Shown here: positions 55,659-64,000 of the stretch, in pieces
Layout of the letters: the number at the start of each line of letters is the position of its first letter
How positions within the stretch are numbered: position 1 is the stretch's first letter
Assembly (NCBI GenBank): GCA_027946555.1
Contig: JAPEVC010000197.1
Span: forward strand, 1 to 64,000
Origin: Gnomoniopsis sp. IMI 355080
Lineage: Eukaryota; Ascomycota; Sordariomycetes; Diaporthales; Gnomoniaceae
DNA: 64,000 nt
Reading direction: 5' to 3'
The notes under the pieces: model-generated
Told to the model about the DNA's origin: nothing
The model's input: only the letters and a program-made list of their open reading frames with translations
The model's database searches: none
Made by a program: the position numbers and the translations under genes

Positions 55659-56265
55659 GATGGTCGGCCGTTGTGCTGAGGAAAGGGGTGCGCCTAGATC
55701 GATCGCGGCCAAAGATTCACTTTAGGACCAAGCGCGGAGCATCGATTCAATCAACGGTAGATAAACACAGGCGTCGATTGGAGAGATTAAAAAATGATTA
55801 AGGGACCCCGATTTGACATTACAATTGAAGCTTCCAACGCTGTCATCAAAGTGGTGAAGATCAAGGCGATCGGGTCACGACCCTGAATCTCGAATACCCA
55901 AAAGGACGACGGCAAGCACGGGTGACGGCACGCCCCTGTCAAAGCTTACCATGAACTATGAACTCAGCATAGTAACTTCCCCCCGGAAATTGCCCAGCCT
56001 TCAAACAGTGGACCTACCGCGGCTGTCCGCTTTCTGCTTAGTCACTGGAGCTACCCCTGCACCAACAGGCAGGCGCAAGGCTGACGCGACTGACGACGGA
56101 CCTCACTCGGCTCTCAACGGCTGCTGCTACCACCACTACTGTCAAACACAAACAACCACGACTTATCACCGCACACAAGCAAACCCAACCTCGGACCGAT
56201 TTTACGACTTCCCTCAAACCACAACCCATTGGTCTCTGCTTTCCAGGACATTACAGTCGTAAAGG
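55659..56265. promoter_or_regulatory. shared divergent promoter of STT4 and the proteasome beta-6 gene
   Basis: The two start codons are 607 nt apart in opposite directions, so the promoters must share this interval. It is AT-richer near 55770-55840. Towards the proteasome gene it has A/C-rich stretches (56140-56190). I see no copy of the yeast proteasome-associated element GGTGGCAAA in either orientation. Confidence 0.6.
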
Positions 56266-57133
56266 ATGGCTGCCATGTTCAGTCAGAACCCCCTCATGGA
56301 CGGGCCCAACTATTCCTTCAACGACGCTCCCAAATCCAACAACGATGGCTTCCGGCAACACCGCTTCGACCCGTACGTAGATATGGCCATGTCTCTGTGT
56401 CTTCTCGCAATCTGTTCCCGGAAAACTGACGCTTCTTGCCTCCAGATACACCGACAACGGCGGCTCCATCCTCGCCATCGCAGGCGCCGACTTCGCCATC
56501 ATGGCGGGCGACACCCGTCACACGTCCGGCTACAGCATCAATACCCGTCACTATCCTAAGGTCTTCAAGATCGGCGGCAGCACGGCAGACCAGCACGACG
56601 CCACCATCGTGCTGTCAGTGTGCGGCTTCGCTGCCGACGGCGAGGCCCTGAAGGAGCGTCTCGATACCGTCTGCAAGATGTACCGCTACCGCCATGGCAA
56701 ACCAATGACCGTTAATGCCTGCGCCAAGCGCCTGTCCACCATCCTATACGGCAAGCGATTCTTCCCCTACTATGCCTACGCCATCCTCGGTGGCCTCGAC
56801 GAGCAAGGCAAAGGTGCCGTCTACAGTTACGACCCTGTGGGCAGCTACGAGCGCGAGATGTGCCGTGCCGGCGGTGCCGCTGCAAGTCTCATCATGCCTT
56901 TCCTGGACAACCAGGTCAACTTCAAGAATCAGTATGTACCGGGTAGTGGCGAGGGCCATGCGCTACAAGAACGGGAGAAGAAGCCGTTGGCGCGGAGGGA
57001 TGTCGAGATTCTCGTCAAGGATGCGTTTGATGGTGCGGTGGAGAGGCACATCGAGGTTGGAGATGGTCTGCAGATGATGGTCATCACTCAAAACGGCATT
57101 GAAGAGATTTTGCTGCCTCTCAAGAAGGATTAG
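56266..57133 (+). CDS. PRE7: 20S proteasome subunit beta-6 (Pre7/C5 type)
   Basis: Non-catalytic beta-ring subunit of the 20S core protease. Exons are 56266-56372 and 56446-57133 with a 73-nt intron (GTACGT...CTCCAG), giving 264 residues. After a short leader (MAAMFSQNPLMDGPNYSFND) the beta fold starts at YTDNGGSILAIAGADFAIM and continues AGDTRHTSGYSINTR. A catalytic N-terminal threonine after a cleavable Gly is absent, as expected for beta-6. Family features include ILYGKRFFPYYAYAILGGL, DPVGSYERE and a PFLDNQVNFKNQ strand. A charged loop (ALQEREKKPLARRDVEIL) precedes the C-terminal helix, and the chain ends ILLPLKKD. Yeast Pre7 is 241 residues; the leader accounts for the difference. Confidence 0.95.
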
Positions 57134-60100
57134 ACTGTGAAGGCTTCGAGACACCCTACCGCGTCAAGCTTCCGATCTGTACGATAAATCACGAGAGTCC
57201 ATCGACTATGAGGCAATGTGACAAATTACAAAGAATCAACCTTCAGGTTCAGCTTTGTCTTGACCTTACTCGTCGGCGGCTAGCGCACCATTGGTAAGTC
57301 TGCGGGAGTGTAATTTTAATTCGTGAACAAGAATGTGCCAATGTAGCCACATGACTGCTGGCTTTTGGCCCGCTTTCACCGCGTTCCTTCGATCCAATCA
57401 TCTGTTCTGGGTTGTTTATCATGCATCAAGGCGAAACGCGCGGGTATGGACGAAGAAGTAGGGTGCCCAAAATACTTCTGATGCGAGGGCTGCACGATGC
57501 AATGGGGACGGAAATGCATGGAGAAACGCTGCCCAAATTATCATCAACAAAGCACGATCGGAGTCTTGTCGAAGCCTCCTCAGCCCGAGTCAAGAGTCGA
57601 TCTTGGAAAAGACGTCTGCGGTCGTAACTGACGAGAGCAGGCTGAACAATGATGTTGGTGGATGAATATGCTCCTTCATTACAATGGAGCAAAGAATAGG
57701 AGATGAAGCTTTTCTACAACCAAAATCTTCGTCTGACGGGCGACGAGCGGCCCGGGATTCTTGCGACCCCTAAGACGCATGGTAAATAGAAAAACTTCTG
57801 CGAATAGGTGTGGATAGTCTAGTCACACAAGTTAATGGTGGTCCGTCAATGTATAGCATTTGATGATAGGAGTAGCAATCCAGAGCCTGGTGAAATGATG
57901 TCTTCAGCTGTAATTCATCGCTGGCCCTCTACCATCCAAGGGTCTTCACGACCCCCCGGCCCCGTTGTGTAGATGACATGGCGTTCCCTCCGACTCGCTC
58001 TCAGCTAGAGCAACCAAACAATTTTCCGAGATTTGCAAACGCGCGGTTTGTGTCTTTACTATACCTTGAAAAAGCAATGTTGGAGATCTGACCTGGTCAA
58101 AGTCCCCAGACGCAGACGAATGACCGCACACTTCCTGAGCAAGGGACGAGTAGGACGCGACTGAATACAATCTACACAATATGGTCGAAAGACCAATAGT
58201 GTAATGGAAGTTCTTCGTTGTATGCCAGACAACATGACGACTTGATATTGTGGCAATCAATACAATCTTGTTGGCGAAGGCGTGCAAGATCCCGGACGTA
58301 GAACCAGGAATCTGAGTGTTACTTCCGCATTGTCACCCAAGGAGGCTGGGAGGCCAACGATTTGGGTCCGTCATTGGTTTCATAGTCCAGTTTCATCATG
58401 AAATATGTTCAAATTTGCAAATGGGGAGACGGTGAGCATGGAGTCTTGACGTCGATGTTGCAAAAAAGCCCCCAGTGAGCACCTAGCTAGCCCGTGAATG
58501 ACCTACTTGTAGGAATCGTCAGCAAGAATGGTACTTGGTTTAAAATTGGAGTCCTTTTGAGATCCCACGTGTAACTGTTATAGTGTGCCATCTGGTCCCT
58601 CTTTCCTCTTCTCGATTTATGGTGTGGTCCACGGAGGTGTGCACACCGTCTCACTGGCCCGTCTGTCTGATTGCCTGTGCAATCCTCTCAGTTCTAGACA
58701 TTCTGGACCTCCCACGCCAGCCTGCCTTATCTGAGCCTGAATAATACACCGCACTCTTGAGAAGTTAGGGATGTGATTGGACTATGCCAAACGTTGAGCT
58801 AGTGGTTGTGACGTTGACCAGCCCATGCTGCCACGCGGTCTAGTCTGCGTTTATTGAATACACGTCTGTGAATCACAATGACGGAACAGTATCTCGTCAG
58901 AGTTAACGCAGTACTCCTACTAGCCACTTGTCCCGAAACAAAGTACCATCGCGACAGATGGCGTCTCCGCTATTTACCAGCTTCCTGCAGGACTGAGCGA
59001 CCGGACCGCCGGGGGGCTAGATTTCTTAGGAAGTTACCCGTCACCCTAGAACGGTCTAGACGCCATTCACTTTCCTGCAAGTAGGTCAGTTGATTTCAGG
59101 CTGTTCCAACATTGTCGCAGACAGCCTGATGGGTTCCGAGATATAGGCCGCGTTGGTGTGAGCCTCCGGATTGTCTGTGCGGTCAACAAGAGTTAGCTAG
59201 GCTCATGTGTGGTCCATTTGGTCCATCCGCGTGTGTCTAGTGGACGGCCAGACCCATTGGCCACCTTATATTTATCAGTGTCCTATATAGAACAGTGACG
59301 GGGGACACGGAAAATGGTTCGGCCATCAAATATCCACTCTCGCCAAGCTTGATTGCCGGGAGGGTACTGCAATTTCAGTGGATGGTAAAGTCACCAGTCA
59401 CCATCCGTTCTCCAGAAAGATCAGAGTTAGAGTGATAAATAGCCGAGAAGAGTATAATCTCACGACTTTCCCATGTCTGGCTTAGTTGTGCGAAATAGTT
59501 CTAATGTGCTCGGAGCATCTAGTCCGCTTTGCTTGGGTGAGGAGTTTTGTTCGTGTGATCAACTGCAACAGACATCACATCGACTCATGTAACCTAGTTG
59601 GCATGAATTCATCTGCGAACCTCTCCAAAGTGAAATACTCGTACAGCTTCCGCTGTCTACCCTGCACATATATTCAAGCTGCGCGAGAATACCACACAAG
59701 TCCACGAATTACGTTGGGAATGATGATCATCCTTCCTTATTCATCAAACAATCCGACAGTGTGGACGACAACGATTCAAGTCGTCATGGTAGTTACGTAT
59801 TCGCAGCGGCGTTGAGCCCGACTCCGACAAGTCCGGAGCCATCCCGGCAGCCGAGCCGGAGGAAGATTACCGTACCCTCCGGGCCCCATGTGAGTTGCCA
59901 CCTTCTCGGGGGCGTTCTTCCCACTCTATTTTTGGGTTGAGCACTCGGTAAGAATTCAAGGCGACAAGTTTTAGGCCACTCAGAGAGAAGCGAAATCTAG
60001 GCACTAGTAAATCATAAGAGGCTGTACCTATGTACATACCTGGTTAAAATTGGTTGGCAGATCGGCGAATGTTCGGCCAACGGGTTTGGCAGGTCCTTGC

Positions 60101-63100
60101 GGTCCTGGCCACGACAACGCAACATTCATCAGATATCCATCATGACTAGCAACATGCAGATTTTGCCACTGTTTGAGATAGCAGAGTGTCAGGGCTTGGC
60201 CTATGCTGACCTATGGCAGGCTGGCAGGCAGGCTGACTGGCCTGCTGGCGATTCTTGATGCGAGATTGTGCTCGCTGTGGTGGACATCCATGCCCGCCAT
60301 CGTCCGGTGAACATCCAAAAAAGAATGTCCTATGGACAGTGCCATGTACTATTATTGTCCCAATTTATTCGACCAGTCCCATACTTTGGTGGTTGATCAG
60401 TCACTCCCGGCCAAGGCTGATATTGGTCTCTGGCAGCTAGGTCTTGGGCTAACAGGTGCCGAGTACGAAGGTATCATGCTGCGACAGCGGGGATCAGAAA
60501 AATAATCCTTGATGTGGCGTGTATATCAAAGACTGTTAACCGCTCGAACTGCTCAGCCGTTCTGCCGTGTCTATTACGCACAAAATATCGATATGCCGTG
60601 GTGCCTGGTCTCATCGAGACGGGGATGGCTGAGGCTTAGCAGCAGAATGGCATACATTAAGATGCTGACCAACTCTCACTAAGCCCGCTCTGCAAAGACC
60701 CAAAGATGATTCTTACAACTGATGTGGATCGGCCGTAAGGGACCTAGGGGTCCAACTATCAGTATCGGAGAGGTGGCAAAGCATATGCGCTCTCGCGTAC
60801 CAAGCTATCCAAAATAAGGCTTTGTCCTTAGGAATTTGACGCCCAAACACGTAGTACCTACTTAGGTAGTATGGCATCATAATCAAGGTAGCACGCAAGT
60901 CACATTGCCCCGGTTGCTTGATAGAGACCCCTTCCAATGCACTCTCTTGTTTGTACCTTCCGCCATAGTTGTATAGTATGGAGTACTTCTGAGCTGAGGG
61001 TTAGATGCCCTACAACAGTACGTACAATTGGCACAATGTGTCTGTATCCAATGACATGTCCGCGGAACAGGGTCTCCGTTTCCACGGATATGACGTCAGT
61101 ATGGCGTTTCAAGGTCCAATTCCGATTGCTGATTGGAGCGAGAGGGCTGCAGTGCAAGGGGCCCCACCAGCTTCAAGGTTCAGCCTCGCATGAGTAGGGG
61201 ACCGTTTTGGGGCAGCTTGACGCAGGGCAAAGCTGAGTACAAGGAATCCCTTCGAAGCGAGGACCCTTAGAGAACTACTATGACGCAATCTTCCATCCCC
61301 AGATTTTCCCATCCTGGTTTGACTGAATGCATCGTGGATGACTGTGTACGCAGTAGAGAAAGATGACCAAGAATGACACTGGATAGGAATTTTAGCCAAG
61401 CAGGGATCAATTACACAAATGCATATCAGTACAAGTAATTCTGAGCACGTCGGCTAAGATGCGGAGATTGACAGAATTAGATTAGAGCCCGGTAGAGTGT
61501 GGTTAGTGCCTTTCGACCGGAAAATTGGGCAATTGTCGTGGGAAAAAAGGTGCGGTTTTGGACATGGAGAACTAAGTTTCGCGTGGAAACTCTACAGTGG
61601 TTGACCGCATCAAATAAAAGGATGGATGGACCCTGCCAAGGCTACCCGAGCCCACGGGCTGCGATGAAGCCGGATGATGGGATCAGCCCTGCCCCCTCAA
61701 TACTGAGCTTGTGCTAGGAATGTTCCAACAGAGACAGAGAGTACCGCCCTGTCGTCATCGTCCCCACATTCGGGCAATTTCTCTGCCAGCTCCCCAATTG
61801 CACAACTCTGAGTCCGTCTGTGTGGCCTCATCGCGGCTACTACCGACATCTTACATATGCAGGCTTTCATCATGCTTGGCGCCTTTTCTCTCCATCATCC
61901 CTGTCGCTCCATCATTCGCGGCTGACACAACCGCCCAAGCTGCCAAGCTCAGGCACCACAATACTACCCCACCCGTGCCTGACGATGATTCCTCGACCAG
62001 TTCCATCCCACGCTTGGGTTGGGCCGGCTGGTCAGCAGAACAAGGCCCTGAGGGTGATCGGCGCCATTCTGACGGACCCGGTCTACTCACTCTCCAACGG
62101 CCTAGGCAGGGCTGGCAGGCTCGGGTCCGGGTTGTGGGTTATCTGGCTGTCAAGGGCTCCGCCCACGACGCCTTCACGCACAAATTCAAATGGTTCACCC
62201 CACACCGTCCGTCATTGCCGCCAATTGCCCTGCTCGCTTGAGACACTGAATTGATCTCATCTCGATGCCGTCATGGTCAGGCTCATGACAATGACTTGGT
62301 GGTCCTGATGTCACTCACAGACGGGAGCTGCTTGTTGGGTATGGAACGGTAATCGTCGTCCACCATCAACTGTGTACTTGAGCGTCGTGGGCACACTATC
62401 TCGATCTTGGCTGTCAAGAAAACTGCCTAGGCCTTCGCGCAAATGGTCGCCAAAGACATGGGTCTCACTGGGTCCCGCGGTGGATGAGACGGGGATTCGT
62501 CTCACACTGGTGCATGCGCTACCCGTGGGGTATTAATAACTTGCAAAAAACCATACTACCGGCATGGACATCACGATATTGTGGCCCAGCAGCCCGGGAA
62601 TCTGGTAATATCCCCTCCAGAGTCTGCGACAACCTTGCTCCCGGGAAGCCACAGACCCATTGTGACTGCTTGGCCCGACTGAAGACTGGAGCTAGTGACG
62701 ATCAAAGAAAGGCTAGTAAACGGCCAGCAAGGCGCTTTGGGCGCCACTTGAGAATGTCAACTTGCTCTCCTCGCATACTGTATGGACAAGCATCAGCCCA
62801 AGGTCCCAGTGTCGCAGCTTGACAGCCAATATTACCACCGTAATAGGAACAAGGCCATTGAAGATCTTTCCTCTTTTGGCAACCAAGTAGGAAGATTGTC
62901 TGGTGGTGACAAAAGCTCCGGTCAGAAGCATACCGCGGATACGCGCGTGTCGCTGCTGGTGTCCTGTGTCACGGACAGGAAACTGGGACAGCCTAGAACA
63001 ATTGTGGCTCAGTAGCTGCTGGTCCTGGATCGCAACGCAGCCCATGGGAATGTGGGTGGCAAATCGGCAGGCCGGGGGAGTGGCTTCAGCATCAGAATCA

Positions 63101-64000
63101 CTCCTGCCATCCCATTGGAGTCCTCAGACAATCCCGTCCCTTCGGGGCCCATTACCGATTAAAGGGCATACGGGAATGAAGATTCCCATTCATGGCATCT
63201 CATTTCCCATCCGTCTGTGTCCCTACCGAGCTCGCCTCTTCCAGGATGCCCGCTCAGTGCCTACCCCCCAAAGCGTACCTCACCCCCCCATTGTTGCAAT
63301 CTTGTTTCCACTCCCCTACATAGTACATGGCGGGCGACTTGACTTACCCACGCGACCCTGTTCACCCGCCAGTCCCACAGTCCCAAGGACACCTCCTCCG
63401 TGCTTTTTCGCCCCATATCCACATGCGCCGGCACTCGGGCGATTTGATATACTGTAGGAGAACCGCAAAGCTCTTGTTCGGAGGTTAAACCTTGTTCGAA
63501 TTGGCCACCAAGCTTCATGCAACTGTGGCCTTCCTTCTCCCTGCCTCCTTCGTACCTTGCTTCGAACTCTACATCCACCCACAAACCTGACTTTCTATAA
63601 CAAGAATTGCGGATTTGCTTCGGCGTGTCGAACTTACTCAAGACAAAGAATCGGGACCGGACCATCAATACTAGATCAGATATCGAGTGTCTGACTGTGA
63701 GGTATATTTGACTAGTCCCGGTGCTAGCCTGCAGGAGCCATCTAGCTTGCTGTCGTTTGCCTCCTGTGGGGAGATACCAGGGCAGCAGCGCTCGACAAGC
63801 CACAATCATCTGAGCTACGCCCCCTGTGGCCGTTTCTAGCTCCAAAGCTCTTTTCCACCAGCACAGACTCGCTATTTAGACTCTTTCCCCAGTCATCAAC
63901 ACTTGGTCACGACCCAGTGCACTCCACGGTGCTCCGAACCACGCCACCCTAGCTCTGTATCGACTTCGATATTTCAGGAACGGACCACCTGTCCCCTTCT
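57134..64000. other. gene-poor tract to the end of the window
   Basis: No gene is supported in nearly 7 kb. All frames are short or low-complexity. One ATG-less plus-strand frame, 59588-59940, has protein-like content (YVGNDDHPSLFIKQSDS, then AALSPTPTSPEPSRQPS) and may be the remnant of a C-terminal exon. Palindromic TACCTACTTAGGTA lies at 60855-60868 and a GGCAGGCTGGCAGGCAGG repeat at about 60222-60245. A small frame at 61005-61193 has no recognised motif. Confidence 0.5.

Noticed and set aside
63261..63845. 194-codon minus-strand frame near the window end
   Set aside because: No motif, no splice support, mixed composition typical of random open frames.
1..64000. CRISPR arrays, rRNA genes, telomere repeats, intact transposons
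   Set aside because: No direct-repeat/spacer pattern, no rRNA-like conserved blocks, no TTAGGG arrays, and no transposase or reverse-transcriptase motifs noticed in any frame.

Overview
The window is nuclear DNA of a filamentous ascomycete (Pezizomycotina), probably a sordariomycete. The genes carry short 49-162 nt introns with GTRNGT donors, CTAAC/CTGAC-like branch sites and YAG acceptors. The gene set is typically fungal: STT4, an MLH2-like MutL, a TRP-like/FLC channel, a GH12 glucanase and histidine acid phosphatase. A palindromic TACCTAGGTA-type motif recurs between genes. Nothing is prokaryotic: there are no operons, CRISPR arrays or insertion sequences. Only about 27 kb of the 64 kb is covered by confident gene models.

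Layout. 1-971: two pieces of a BUB2-type spindle-checkpoint GAP gene face each other in opposite orientations, which implies an inversion (or assembly fold-back) breakpoint near 394-426. 4315-7065 (+): SulP sulfate permease. 9224-10086 (+): secreted GH12 endoglucanase. 12326-14004 (-): Mep/Amt ammonium transporter. 17495-19634 (+): membrane-anchored phytase-like histidine acid phosphatase. 21117-21843 (+): lumazine synthase. 22390-25332 (-): large disordered fungal protein. 25.3-34.9 kb: gene-poor, with decayed fragments of a Zn2Cys6-type transcription factor (about 32.4 kb), a flavin monooxygenase (32.7-33.1 kb) and a GT32 glycosyltransferase (33.6-34.0 kb). 34926-35686 (+): GAR transformylase. 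37646-39481 (+): Mn-type cation diffusion facilitator. 40078-42738 (+): MLH2-like MutL. 45442-49047 (+): TRP-like/FLC membrane protein. 49573-55658 (-): phosphatidylinositol 4-kinase STT4, divergent from 56266-57133 (+), proteasome beta-6 subunit. 57.1-64 kb: no gene I can support.

Functionally this is a mix of housekeeping genes (purine and riboflavin synthesis, proteasome, phosphoinositide signalling, mismatch repair) and nutrient acquisition genes (sulfate, ammonium, phosphate, plant glucan). The genes are not organised as a pathway. The acquisition genes all lie in the first 20 kb and the housekeeping genes mainly in 35-57 kb. Exon boundaries were set by eye from splice consensus, reading frame and family fit; all family assignments come from motif recognition, not from searches. 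The clearest anomalies are the split BUB2 and the cluster of gene relics at 32.4-34.0 kb. I did not find a convincing new multi-gene system.
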